Positions 39,401-52,802 of a stretch of 64,000 nucleotides of DNA are shown in pieces. Source of the DNA: Oreocharis arfaki. Lineage: Eukaryota; Chordata; Aves; Passeriformes; Paramythiidae. Each line of letters starts with the position of its first letter. The stretch's first letter is position 1. Under the pieces are notes generated by a model. It was given only the letters and a program-made list of their open reading frames with translations, ran no database searches and had not been told where the DNA came from. Location of the stretch: contig VZRR01009815.1 of the NCBI GenBank assembly GCA_013398015.1, positions 62,001 to 126,000 on the forward strand, written 5' to 3'. A program made the translations under genes and the position numbers.

Positions 39401-42400
39401 CTCTAATAATCCACCTCTGCCCTGGGAATTCATGGAGGGGAGTAAGTTAAGCACTGCATCTTAGGAAGCAATCTTATTAACATGACATAGCTCAGTTGTA
39501 TTTATTTGTGGGTTTGAACCTGGGCTGTGTTGTCTGTGAAATTACTTCATTTAGCTATAAATGGAAGCTTGTGCAAGTCTTAAATAAAAATGCATTGTTC
39601 TTTGGCACTATAGAGGAGTTGATCATATTCGTGCCTGTACATGTCTGAGCAAGAACTGCTCTGATGAAGCAGCTGATCTAAGCAAAGCTGTTTTGCTATT
39701 TATAGGTACAAATATTCTCATAACAAGTAAAGACAGGAATATTTTAAAACTAAGATGGTGGCTTTTCATAAAGTACCCATTTTATTTACACTAAATAAAA
39801 GCTAAGCTATAGCACAGGATTAGTGTAATATTTAAAAGATTCTGTGCAAACAGTCAGCAACTTGTAGACTTCCTCAGCGTGATCCATTTCTTTCTGTAGC
39901 TTAGCAACATTAAGACTATAACAAACAAAAATTAATTGTGCCAACGCTAATTTCCATATGTGGTGCTCGTCCAAGTTCACTGGAACCATCTACATTTTCA
40001 CCTGCAGCATCCCATAGCTCACACACAAACAATGAATCCCTGCAGTGCAGCTCTGGGGGCTGTGCTGGGGTGAGCAGCAGCTTCCCCGTGTCGGGGCTCG
40101 GTGTCAGTGGGAGCCGCTGCCGCCGAAGCAGATGTTTCATGTTGATAAGCAGAGACTGAAAAAGAAATTTCTAAGCCACTTTCTCTTTCTTCCTTCATTT
40201 TCTCTACCATACTTGGCAATAACTGACCTAGTACATTTGCCATGTGTAGCCCCTCTGCTTAGAGTAACTTCCTCACCTCTTTTCCTAAATCCAAATTATC
40301 ATTAGTCATGCTAAATCACAAACCTCCTCCTTTCAAAGCTCCTTCTCATTCCTCCAATTGGGAGCTCTCTCTTGCTATCAGATGGGGGTATTTAACTTTC
40401 TTTTGGTTATCCTTTCTCAGGGAAAGCCACAGCCTATGTCAATACTATTTATCAACACAGCTATAAAAATTCCCATACAATGGCAATCTACAATCTAAGG
40501 CATATGTTATCTTATAACTAAGGCATCTGAATTACAAAATGCAAATTTCAGTACAATTCTATAAAACTGTCATTATATCCTGTGGTATCCACAGTATTTC
40601 TTAAATCCACCACAGCTTGAATCATCAAAGCTCAAAACAAGCATTATGAGGCAGAACTAAGGTAATTGAAACTTCATTATGACCCTAAGGAAAACAGGTA
40701 GGTGGGTACAAAAGCTAATCAACACGTACAGAATGCTGCAATGACCTTGGATAGCCACACCAGTTCCGGTTGTCCTGGAGAGGGTGGTGCCAACACTCGC
40801 CTCCACTTTTCTCTGTCCATCTTTAGATTTGGGAATAAACTCCTCCTTGTAGGTTACATCCCAAACAACCTAAAGGACAAATTATTTTTTTTCAAGTATC
40901 TTACAGTTTTTCTCTCCTTCCTTGTAAGGAAGGGCTACATCAGCTGTACATCCCAAATGTACGGGAGTCAACTGAGCTGTAAGGAACTTCAGGAATTGTG
41001 TATCAGCTTGAATTTCCATTAAAAAACTAGTTTATAAATTTCAACATCAAAAATGTTTATAAATCAGGTAATAGAAACAGAGAACTATGTTGAAATACAG
41101 TCTGGAAAATATGAGCACACCACTCCATCTCAATGCAACCTAAGTTGCAATAAATAAAAAATGCATGAAAATCTAACAATGAGATAAATTATACCTTCCT
41201 CAGTGGTTAAAATATTTGGAGTAGAAAAAATAATAAAAAAATCTATAAAACGTAGTCTGGAATTTATTGTCCTTTAAAAGCTCTGTAATATTAGTTGCAA
41301 TCACATCCCTACAAATTAAATATATATTAGGCTACGGAAATCAATGTAGTTAGAGAAAGTAAATCAAAGGCAGAATGCAGCTTACCGATTATAGCGAAAA
41401 GAGCTTGCTAAAAATGTAAGGACTCCTAAATACTGTGAGGCTTTTCAAGATATTTGCTTATCATTAGGCTTCTAGTTTTGTGAAGTCAGAAGATATTTAA
41501 TGTTTATTAAAATTTAGTTGCAGAGGACTGTTAATATGTAAAATTCTCTATGAAGAAGTACAATTTATTTAATTAATTGAATTACTTGAATAAAAATGGA
41601 AGAAGTAAGAGGACATCAGGGACAAATTTTTAACACTAGGCTAAACCTTAGAAAGAAAAATGACTACAAGCCATTACCTAATCTACATTACCAAAATCTT
41701 CACAAGTAATGCAGGTAAAAGGAAGCTACTGTTTTAAATTTCGGTTTGTCTTCATGACTCTCAGTTGCAGTGTGCAGCCTTTTCCCAGTCACTGGGCAGT
41801 GTAATATCTGCTTTTTAAGCAAAAAGCCTGTGAGTAAAGACTAATTCCTCCAAGCCTCTGCCTCCCATCCCACAAGCTTTGCTATAAGGGCCGAGAGGCA
41901 GCGTCTCCTGCTCTTCCACCCTAAGACAAATGCAGCCTGTCTGAGCCACCAGCTCAGGGCAGATCTCTCCCTATGATGCTTCAGGGGCTGCCTGGGGGAG
42001 GGATCAGAATCACTGGTCCCATTCAGCCTCCACTGGTCAAAGAGAGGGAGCTGAGTCCCTGGGTACAGAGGAGAAAAAAGGGGGACTGCTGACTTTGCCC
42101 CATTTGAGAGACGGGTTAAGAAAAGGGAGAGCTTACACAGGGCTGCCTGGATAGATCCAAACTGCTTGGGAGACATGGTTTTGTGGAGGTATTCCCCATT
42201 TAGGCTGTGCAGGGAAGACAATCTGGAATAATGGTACAGGACAAGACAGGGACCTCTGACAGAGATCTTTCTGGAAAAAAGAAGAATTCACAGAAATAGA
42301 TTTATTCAAGCAAGTCACTGCACACAAACAATAGCGTATGGGAAGGAATGGGGTAAAACGCTCGGAAGCACCTACATGACTTGGCAATGTTCATTCTGGA

Positions 42401-45400
42401 AACAGATCAATTTTAGTGGGAGTCTGAAATTCCTGTCTGCATCTGATGGCATGTAAAAAATCTCACTTAAGTGCTGCGAAAATTTTTACCTTGACGTAAA
42501 CCATTAAATCTGAACCAGAAGGTGAGCCTGATTTCTTATCTGCTGGTACAGTACATTTAAATATATATATACACATAGTTAGCGTACTAGAGAAGCAACG
42601 GAAAGAACTTGCCTGGATTTCTTAATCCTTGGATTAAAAAATGTAGCATTATGAAGATGCCCTAGTCACTGATAAAGACATTATTATTATTACCTGTATT
42701 TTAAGTGAGAAAATACAAAACCAAAACAAACAGACCCCGAGCAATTACAAACCCCACGCACCTGGTGCTGCCTGTCACACCCGTTCCTTTCAGGCATGTA
42801 TTGGTATGTCGCAGTAACTTTATGCATAAAAAAGAACTATCTTTCCATCTGGATGTAAATTAATCATTTGAATAGCATTAACAATTCTAAACTTGGTGAT
42901 TTTTACATACACACAAAGCTTCTAATCTCCTTCCTTTTCACCCATTCAACCTCTGCAGTATTTGTGAGTGGTCAAATGTTTCTTTTGTTTGAATTAACTA
43001 ATGGCTGAGGGTTTTGTGAAGGTCATCATCCTGGTTTACACACATGGCTGATTAACACACACCCAAAGCTAAAAGCATGAGATATTAAATTTTGAGTTAA
43101 GCATCCTTTCTAGCAGGGACTGCAGTCACCATCTGCAGCACCGCCTGCCTTCAACCCTGACACTGCCCTAAATGTCAGGCACCACCACCCAGCCATCAAA
43201 GCCCTGCACCCTTCTGAAGGTCACTGCTTCCACATGGTCCATGCTGAGCTCAGGCCCTCAGCTCAGCAGCCCCTGTCCCCACCAGCATCCTGGGGGCTCC
43301 ACCTGCAGCCCTTCAGCACAGCCACACTCGCTCCTGACTCCCTCTCCTCCCAGGGAATGTGGAACCCTGGGAGGAAAGGAACCTGCCAAACACACTGATC
43401 TGACAGGTCCCATCGTTCTGCATCCACCATATGGCCCCTAGTCCTATCCTCAGGAAACAGGATGTGAAAAAGACCTCAGCCTCCATACAAACCACAAATA
43501 TTTCTAAAACTGCACAACAGATTTAACATCTGAAATGCTCTTTACTATCAGAAAAAGTCTATCAGTATTAACTACGTAATACTCAGTAATAGCAGCTTCT
43601 GCCTTTTCCCCTGTAGCAAATTTGCTGAAGCTATTGCTCCCACAGCACACTGCCAAAATACAAGAGAGGAGAGAATGACAAGAAAAAAGAGAGAAGAAAG
43701 AAGAGCAAAAACTTAGCCAAAACTTGCTTGGCTTCGACACTTACAAGCGGAAGCAGCCATCTCCCATAACTACACTTGACTGCAACCCATCACAGAAGGA
43801 AAACACAACAGGCAAAGAAGCTGCAGCTGTTACTGGAAAAGATGTACGAAGAAATGCTGCCAAATTTATTTCCAAAAGTATCACAAACCTGAACATCCCA
43901 GGAACACTGAGTGTCTGCAATACGGCGCTATGTAAAGGAGATAAGAAATGCCATTCTACGTGTTTATCTGCCTGCATGAAGGAAAGGAAAATGTAAATAT
44001 TCATTCCCTCAGAAAAACAAACCAAAAATCCTGCAACTTTTTATCAATGATTGTGAGGCCAAAGGGATAAGGAGCAACAGAACTTGCCTGGGAAGAGTAG
44101 CTCTCTTTAGGAATGCTTGTAGGGTTCTTGAAGTTATGGTAACCTTTTATTTCAGAGCTCTTTCCAACACATCATTTAGGTGCAAGATATCACATGGAAA
44201 ATAGAAATGCAGAGTCATGTAAACATAGGCAAGAAGCAACAACAAATGCATAAGCTAATGTTATTTGAATTGCTGATACTTTATCTATTAAAATTATACA
44301 GATATGAGTTTCTCACAGCATGGGGTCACCAATGTACTGGGCAGAAGCAGATGCACATCCCACATATCTGAAGAGTTTTAAAACCTTCCTGCATTGCTGT
44401 ACTGAAAAGTGTAAGTTTGAAAATCTCTTTGTGATCACAACCAGATCACAACCAGAAGGGCTACCTTAACCTTCACATATTATCCAGACTCAAGAATATT
44501 GTGGTGAATAGACAATCACACAGAGTGACAGCACTTAAAGGTGCCAAACACTGCTGCTCCCCACAGCCCAGCATTAAACCTGAACCTTTCAATCAGGACT
44601 GTTTAGCTCTGGGCTTCCTTAGCTGCCTCATCCACCTTCTCAGCCAGTGCAGCGAGGTGAGGTGTGTTCCACTGACCATGCACAGTCAGCTTTGCACGGG
44701 AATGCAACACTGAGACAGGGTGAGAGGGCCAAACATTCGTGGGCAAAAGGAACAAAACTTACGTCACAGTGTCCATTTAGGAGTTATTTTACCTGTACCA
44801 CAAGCCTCAACCACCCTGTAATACAAAAAGTGTATCTTGGAGTCTGAACACCTGAAGAAAAAAAAAATTCCCATTATGCAGAACACTCAAGGAACAAACA
44901 AAAACATTGATTTTGAGTCATTATTAACCTAACAGACCATCAAATGCAAAGACTCTTAACTGTGATTTAATTAATGTTTTAACAATTACAGCTTTTCTTA
45001 ATAAACACTTCCATGCCTTCTACAGATGATTACAAAAAAAAGAAAAAGAAATTCAGTTCCATCCTAATATAGCCAAAGCAGTGCTTCAAATGAGGCTGCA
45101 TCTGCACAAAGAAAGCCTGAAGAAGCAGACATGTGCTCTGTGTACCCAGGATGGTTCCCCAGCCTTACCAAACCCCTCAGAGCTCCACCTCAATCTTGTT
45201 TCTCATACATCTCACTAAGAGCATCCCCATCTCTGCTTTCCCTGCCTTGGACCTCACCAGGAGCTCTCCAGCTCCTGCAGTACCAGCTGTGCTGCCTGGC
45301 TCTGCAGAGGGGGGACCAAATCCCTCCTTTTTGGCACTGCAGGCATTACTGCTTTAGGAGATATGAGGGCAAAGTTAAGTTCCAAGTTTTCTAATTGATA

Positions 45401-46109
45401 CAACTTGCCTGAGGCTGACAGGTGTGCACCTGTGGGGATGTATAACATACATATGTATATACCTTCTCTTTCCTCTCTTCATTCCCAAAGAGTGACTAAA
45501 AACTCATCTGGAATGTCACTAAATAATCCGAGAAATAAAATAAGATTTATTTTTGCTATTTGATGCATTAGTTGCACATAGACAGGTGATGCCAGCAACA
45601 CAGACCATACACCAAGAGAAAAAAACCCAGAGCAGCACTCTCTGAAACATTCCACCTCTGTCACTCAGGAGGGCAACACATTAACTGATGACAAATCAAC
45701 TCCACAACATTTCAGTTTATGGAAGTCAATTTAAAATCCTGAAATGTGTAACAGTTAAAAGCCCTGAGAAAATTAAACTTTGCTTTGTTTTCAAAAGATT
45801 TGGCTTTGAGAGCAGCAAAAGATAATATGGTAAATACATGGGAAAACACGGGATAGTTTTAAGTGAAGCAGCTTCCAGAAGAGGCAATCTTTGAAGAATT
45901 GCTTTCTCTGCTTGGAAGGCATAAGCCAAGGGCTAAGAAAGAAACAGTATTTCACAAGGAAGAAAGGAAAGTCATTGCCAACACTGGCTTTTCTCACTGA
46001 ACCTATCTTATCCTACACATGACTTCTAAAACTAATTGAACCCAATTACTCAGGTTTTCATATGAGAAAAAAAAAAAAAAGAGGGAAGGGAAAAGAAGAG
46101 CTAGCAGGA
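39401..46109. other. Non-coding stretch, no gene recognised
   Basis: Around 39807-40243 three minus-strand frames overlap. The last (39919-39807) follows a splice-acceptor-like TTTTTGTTTGTTATAG and has an AATAAA 21 bases after its stop. A GC and CpG-richer patch is at 40030-40135. Further GC-richer patches are at 41840-42060 and 43120-43440. An 11-12 bp tandem (ATCACAACCAG twice) is at about 44434-44456. AT alternation is at 42560-42572. A purine tract with a long A run is at 46065-46100. No open frame resembles a known protein. Confidence 0.45.
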
Positions 46110-46405
46110 GTGTTGAAATGAAGTCGTAATATTTAATCAGTATTAAAACTGAGTTGGGAGGCAATCAATACCCAATAAATTCATTTTGGTGGAAAACCAT
46201 TTAAATTACAGGCTATTAAAGGATTTCTCCCCTCTAACGAATTGATGTCTCATGTCCATAGAGAACTTCTGCAGTGTTTTATTTAAAAATTCAATTAACC
46301 CTTTGATTAATGAGACAGTAGTTTGTTGTACTGTTCTGACAGGCAAAGATGTTATGGACTCAACTAACATTTATAATAGATCTATTTTTAAATTGTGAAG
46401 AACCG
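46110..46405. promoter_or_regulatory. Candidate conserved non-coding element
   Basis: This is non-repetitive AT-rich sequence with many ATTA/TAAT homeodomain cores, AATTAACCCTTTGATTAATG-like spacing and no CpG to speak of. It has no long open frame and no transposon signature. The impression of conservation comes from texture only. A multi-species alignment is the decisive test. Confidence 0.22.
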
Positions 46406-49400
46406 TCCTTTTAATTTTATTTTGAGAACCAATCACTCTTCCCCAATTCTAGCTAGCACATCTAGGTAGCACATCAGTGGTGCTGATGGGGTGACATTCC
46501 CTGCAGCTGCAGTGAGTGAACATCCCTGAGATCTGGGTAAGTTCGGCCTCCCCAGCCCCAGCCCCCCTGAACTCCCTATCCCTGCTCTGTGAACATAATC
46601 CCATGGACACACAGCCCAGCTGCAATTCAGATTGCTTTTCTGATCCAGATTACAAAAACAATTGCTGTTCTCCAAAATACACTGATACAACTGGTGTTAG
46701 ATCTACAGCAAGAGATAAAATTTCATGCAGCCATTGATCACACCCATCTGCATAATTGTTGCTAAAACCTTGGGAGCTTCACCGAATTTTGCATTCAGTA
46801 GAGACACTTCACCCTGTACCAGTGCATTTTTGTTATGATAATTTAAAACTGACAACATTATTCTTCATGACAGAAACAGCTCATGATATCACACGAATAT
46901 TAACATTTCAATAAAATATCTGCATTTTGATAAACCACAAAATTTAAAAAGTTACCTGAGTCAGATTTTTTTTTTCTTAAACTACATGGCACTAATTTCC
47001 CAGTAGAAGTAGTTCTTTCAAAATGTATGTAGGTTCCCTATTCTTCCTTTTGCCACATCCCAAAAATAAAAATCCCTGCATGTTGGGTTGTGTGTGAACA
47101 TCGCTGTGAGACTTAACAGAACTGGAGAGAAGAATGTTTGTCACTTATAAAAAGCAGCACCAATAATTATTCAATGAATTTAGAAATCAACTCCAGCAGG
47201 GAAGTGCACGAGACTCCTGCTGATATTGGTCATCTGAGAAATAATGATTTATTGCTGTTCAGTGCATGCTCACTTACGTGGATAAAATTTCCTGCTATGA
47301 AATCAAAACAAACCAAGAAGTCCAAACATTAGCATGGTTCCTTCAAGACACTGGGAAAGCGATGGAATAGTAATAAGTATGTTTACCACAGCTGATTTAG
47401 TCCATGGTTCAAGAAGTGTAAAACAGGTAAAACCCCAATGTAGTCAAGTTAACTTCACTTTTTTTTGTTAATGTCTTAAGAACTAAGTACTCTTCTGCTC
47501 AAAATTAGAGGGAGATTCTAAAACATTCATTTTTTGAGAACATTCTTTACATTTTCTATTACTTAATGTCCATCCACAACTTCACTCATTTGACTGCAGC
47601 TATTTTTGATTTACAGGAAGGCATTCAGACACTGCATGTGAAATTTTAAATTACTTCTGCTGGTTTAACAGGAGAAAAAAAACCCCAAAAAACAACAACA
47701 ACAACAAAGAAAAACAAAACAAAAACCAAACCAAACTTTCAAATCTGGCCTTTCAGTTTGTGCCTTGAACTCTACACATATTTGATGGCTGGATCTGTAA
47801 TGGGAATTAGCATATGCATGAAAAGCAGCCAGGTACCACAGTAAAACAGAACATAAGAATATGAAGCACTAGACCCCAGAGACTCATCATAAACAGACCT
47901 GGAGACTAGATTACTCAAAACAAAAGTGGAATGCTCCCCAAAAGTATTATTTAGTTCTTCTTTTCTGGAGTACTAGAAGCCCTAACCAGTCACAGATTCA
48001 CAGACTCAGTTCCAGTCTGTTGTGCATTGCCTACACATCTACATCGTTAGCAGGGTCAGAAACCTTTGAAATCAGCACCCTAAAATCCAAACACACACCC
48101 CATCCCAGACCCCATGGTAGTGAGAATCAAAGAAAGCCTTTCAAGATGTTCAGAGAACACTGAACCAGTTAAAGCTGAAGGTGTTGCTGCTGTGAGCAGC
48201 AGCCCTGCAGCTCTGTGAGAGAAGGGCAAAGCGCTGCCGCTGGTTCCCTGCAGCAGCTCCTTGGGGGCTGCAGCCACGAGGGACGAGAGGAGACACAGAA
48301 TTCCTGCTGCCTATTTCCACACAAGCAACGCTTTCACCATATCTGGCTCCTTCAGTTGCCCCAAAGCATTTAATCAGTAACTCTGAGGCTCCTATGTTAA
48401 CTACAAAATGCACATTTGGAACCAATGAAACAAGTTTTCAAGAAAAAAGAAAAGTAATGAGAAACTGTGTTGTTTTCAGTCTGTAATGCTATTCCAACCT
48501 AAAGTCGGTAGAATTAACAATTCTAGAACTCTACAGTACTGCCAGATGCTGCAGCCAGTTGTTGTTGACTATTTAAAAAAAAAAAGTAATTTTGAACACA
48601 TCCTGACAGTATGATGCTCTCTTACGACTCTTTTGTTTCTTAGAGTTCCAGCTGGGAAATGATAACTGAAAGACATCTGTCCCTATATTCCAAAAATCTG
48701 TAAAGGACAAGCTTTTTATCAGACTGGTGACAGCTTTTTGTTGAAAATATAATTTCTCAGTTAATCAATTATCTATCCAATTAGATAGCTTTTTGAATAA
48801 ATCCATCTTTTCAGAAAAGGGAATGACAACTCCTCAGCCTCCCACTAATATCCTACAAATATCCTAATCAGCTTCCTACAGTCATCCATGCTCTGTGAAG
48901 CAAAAGCCTGATTGGGTCTCCTTGTAATTGTGAGCCTAACTTCATCTAATAGCTCTTGCTAAGTAATAAGCTTACCAGATATCACAGGAAAATTATGGCA
49001 CCAAGTTGAATACATACTTTGTACTGCTCCTGAATGAATATGAATGGCCTGTTTAACTTTACTTAGCTCTTGATCCTGATTCCATTCAGCTCACAGAAGA
49101 AAAACAGTCCTTGATATTAATGCAGCAGAATCAAGTCGGCAGGCACATAACCCACTCAGTTTCTGCAGAATACTCAGTTAAGAGTATTTAACTCTGGTTA
49201 AATTAATGCCTGTGCACTCCTAAGATTGGGTTTAAATATTTGAAATTCAAGAGCCAAACATTACACACTGAAACAGGACTCCATTCTGATCCAGCTGTTC
49301 TACAGCTGTAGACAGGTTTGAGCCAAGGTGACCAAACCATTCTGTCACTGAGGGGCCGAGGCGCTTCCACTGCAGTCACCGTGCTGGAGGCAGCACAGTC

Positions 49401-50854
49401 TGTGCAGTGCTGGGGGACACGTAGCAGGAAGAAAAAAACGACTTTCTGAAGAAGACAGTGACCTCCAGGTGCTCTTCAGCCCCTCCTCCCAACTAAAATG
49501 CTCTTTAGTTCCCTAACACAGACTTAAGCCCAGGACACCAGTTACCTTTTTAAAGCATTACTAAATAAAAGGATCTAGATAGCTCCAGTACGAGCCCACA
49601 AATAGAGCTGGCTGTCCAAAAGGACCTTTCAAAGCCAGAATGGAACTGTGACTTTTGAAATCTGATTTATTTATGCAGCCCCCCCTAAAACATAATTGTC
49701 TGTGAAGTGCCAAATGTCTAAAATTTTTACACTTCCAATTGAGATGAGAACAATCAGGCATGGACTTAATTCCATTCACAATTGTATCCCAGGTTACCTG
49801 CCTTTTCCCCTCCTCAGTTATTACTACACGTGTACTTAAGAGAAACTCACAAACGAGGAGGCTTTTGATGATCATTTTAGCTTTAAAATTCACCAGAATA
49901 GTGGGTTTTTTCTATGTGACTCCCTTCAAAATCTTCCAGTCTTTTTTATTAAATAGTAATCTTGCTAAACATCACAGTCAGATGTTGGATACTTGTACTC
50001 CACCAGTAATTTCACTTTCACCAGTCATATAAATAGCAAAGTCAACCAATTAGTACTTTGTTCCACTCCCTCAAAACAGATGAAAAAATTTTGCAGTAGT
50101 AAGCACAAACCAGAAGCATTTGAATTTTAACTGGAACTAGTAAGGTCAAAATGATCTGTGCTTACACAGCCAAGTTGAGTAACACAGGCTATGAAATGAC
50201 ATTGGGCAAGTATTCCAAGAGTTAATGGATACCAAGGGGGACACAAATAAATTTATGTTGATATTTTGATGGAGAATTTGAAAGAGATTAGGTTTATAGT
50301 ATGCTCCTGAGGGAACCCTGACCAAGATAAGGAGTATGAGCTATGAGACTCCATTTCTGAGAATTACTTAGGAAAAAAAAAAAAGCAGCCAGAGAAGTTT
50401 TGATGACTGGTACACAGAGACTTATACCTAGCTTGCAGTCCTTGGGGAAGAGTTAAAAACAGCCCAAGAAATAATGGATTTTCAAGCGAAAATGTGATAT
50501 ATTGAAAACAAGTGAATAGAAAATACAAAAGGGGTGGCAGAAATGAAAGCAGAGTTATTCTGGTGAACCCAGAAATCCAGCAAATTGTAAATAAGACATT
50601 TAAACCAGCATGAAGATAGATTCATTGAAATCCTTGGTATCTAAATGTCATTGTTCTATTTTTAGATGTCTGGTATTTAACACAAAATATGACCTGTAAT
50701 AATTGATATTTAACTACTATATTCAATTTGTAAACATGATAAAAAGGAAAAGACAAGATGAATGCTTTATAGATGTTATGAAGATGGCTTTGCAAGGACA
50801 GTGATTAAAATTAGAAGGGTTTAGTTTACCTCCTCTGAGATAGCATACTGTACA
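46406..50854. other. Non-coding stretch, no gene recognised
   Basis: A-rich and CAA-type simple sequence is at about 47673-47736. GC-richer patches are at 48180-48290 and 49340-49490. The longest open frame is 110 codons on the minus strand (49561-49893), unrecognised. Sequence at about 48700-49130 is non-repetitive, AT-rich and rich in ATTA-type cores. I see nothing else. Confidence 0.45.
47673..47736 (+). repeat. A-rich simple repeat (CAA units)
   Basis: About 64 bases are dominated by A with C interruptions, including five CAA units in a row. No retroposed sequence is recognised upstream of it. Confidence 0.8.
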
Positions 50855-50945
50855 CATCAGCCCCTCACTGTCTGTTTCACTCATTTGCATGAGCACTATA
50901 ATTGACAGCTTGTTAACAGCTTATTAGGGACTCAGAAACCCTGTA
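50855..50945. promoter_or_regulatory. Candidate enhancer-like motif cluster
   Basis: Within 35 bases there are an octamer-type ATTTGCAT (50883-50890), a TALE/Meis-type TTGACAG (50902-50908) and an HNF1-half-site-like GTTAAC (50912-50917). A TTATTAGG follows. POU, TALE and homeodomain sites often cluster in developmental enhancers. Motif matches this short are common by chance, so this is a lead and not a call. Confidence 0.22.
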
Positions 50946-51559
50946 ACACACACCACACGCAAAACAAGACTGGACAGAGCCTTGAGCCATAAGTGCTATT
51001 TTAATAAACCCAGCTGAAACCTGCAGATCAAATACTGCCTGTTGATTGAAGAAGAAATAATTGTGACTGGGGTGAGATTAGAAAAATCAGCAGATACAGG
51101 AGTGAGAATATACCAACAGCCACACCAGGTCAGACAAATGGCCCACCCTGCCCAGTTTCTCGTCTCCAGCAGCAGGCACAGGGACAGCTCCCACACACTG
51201 TCTCAGCCTCAAGCAACCTGCATCTCTGGGACTGCCTAAGCCAGGAGTGGCGTTTCATGTTTAATAGCCGGTGATGGATTTCCTTTTGCTACGAATCTCT
51301 CTAAATGCATTTCGAACCTCTGTAAAGTTTGAGCACAATTAAATGGTTCAAAATACCTTGCTACTGCAAATCCTTCTGCAGATATTATCCTAGCGCTCAT
51401 TTCTGGGGGGTAAAATAAACAAACCAATTAATATGTAAGCTGCAACTCTTATTTTTTTTAACTTCTAAATGTAACGTAGTTACAACATGGCGTTACCACA
51501 GCCCACGATGGAAAATATCTATTAGCATGAATTGCAACATATCACATGAAAGACAATAA

Positions 51560-51945
51560 CAGCATCATAACACATCGAGAAAGCTATTTGTATTTTCTGG
51601 TGAGGGAGTACAAAGCTACTGAATGTTGTCCTTACTTATCTTAGGATGAAAGCCTTATTATAAGCTCATTTCAGTTGAACAAATCTCTCTGGGCTCCCTG
51701 CTGAGCAAGGCATTTAAACTTTAAAGCTAAAGGCATTCATTTTGCTTTGCTGACAGTGAAAACCTTCCTGCACAAGCTCCACGATGCACATGGAAGCTTT
51801 TAGATCGCTCAGTGGCAGAATGCATTAAGGCATTTAGCTGCTTACTGCGTTTCTCTGCAGTGCACGGACATCAAAGGCATTCATTTCCACGGGCAGCAAG
51901 AGTGGACTCTTCAGAGCAACTATCATCAGCCCGCTCAGGTTTAAG
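51560..51945 (+). promoter_or_regulatory. Candidate conserved block with an exon-like segment
   Basis: This is non-repetitive sequence with a 14-bp word (AAAGGCATTCATTT) at 51729-51742 and again at 51873-51886. Inside it, 51861-51938 is preceded by a good splice acceptor (TTTCTCTGCAG) and followed by CAG|GTTTAAGT, with 26 codons open in one frame. It may be a small exon or a regulatory element. No family is recognised. Confidence 0.22.
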
Positions 51946-52740
51946 TGCTCTTTAGATTCCAAATACAGAATATGGTGACAAAATATCCTGGGCAATATTT
52001 TTCAGAGCATCCTGACTCGCTGTTATTTCTGAGGAGTGTTTAGCACAGCGGTCCAGGCACTGCAGAGCTGAGAGGCTCTTTGCTGGGTCACGGCACATGA
52101 TATCCATCAGTACGGAGCAGACGCCTGTCACAGGACCCCAGCCTCCCGACTTGCACTGTCCATATTCCAAACAGATTCTACTAACACGGCTCTTTTTTGT
52201 TTTCTTTTTAAACAAAATAATGTTTTGCTCTTTCCTAGCTGGTGATCTCTGTCTATGAAAAGTTACTGCCAAACACAAATACTCCAAAGTGTGACTACAC
52301 ACTATAAAAGGGACCAAGCACTTCTGTGTGCACACTCAGAAGCAAGATCTTAAAAGCTTTTCTGCCCCTGTATTGGGTGAATCAAAGATTAGAACCAAAG
52401 TTTAATCACTTCAGGTCACCCAAGTGTAACATGACCCCAGATCAAATACTCTAACTGTAAAGACTCCCTGCCATAAAAAGCAAGGCAAATAAAAAATAAA
52501 ATTATTTTAATCTCAGGCCTCTCCAATTTTACTTAGCTTAAATTTTGGCTCTAGTCCTACACTCACTAACACCCACTGAAACCAACAGCAGCCTGCAAGG
52601 GCAACTTTTGATCATCTATTCTCAGAAGCTGCTTCTATAGTAACACCAGAAAAGGTATTTTAAAATAATGATGCTGTAAATGCGGCAAAAAGAGAAACTC
52701 AAAAGAAAGACTATCTTGTCCGTTATACTTTAGTGAGGTT

Positions 52741-52802
52741 GGGGGAGAGGGGTTTTTTTTGGTTTTGTTTTTGTCTTTTGTTGGCTGGTTAGGGTTTTTT
52801 TT
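52741..52802 (+). repeat. G/T-rich simple sequence
   Basis: About 60 bases of T runs with G interruptions start from a GGGGGAGAGGGG block. On the minus strand this is an A/C-rich tract similar in kind to 15791-15849 and 47673-47736. Confidence 0.7.

Noticed and set aside
39781..39930. Possible last exon on the minus strand: acceptor-like TTATAG, 36 codons, stop, AATAAA 21 bases later
   Set aside because: The polyadenylation signal is implausibly close to the stop, the peptide matches nothing I know, and AATAAA is frequent in AT-rich DNA.
51236..51427. Exon-like minus-strand frame after TTTATTTTACCCCCCAG
   Set aside because: The acceptor looks good, but the 54-codon product is unrecognised and no partner exon or donor could be found.
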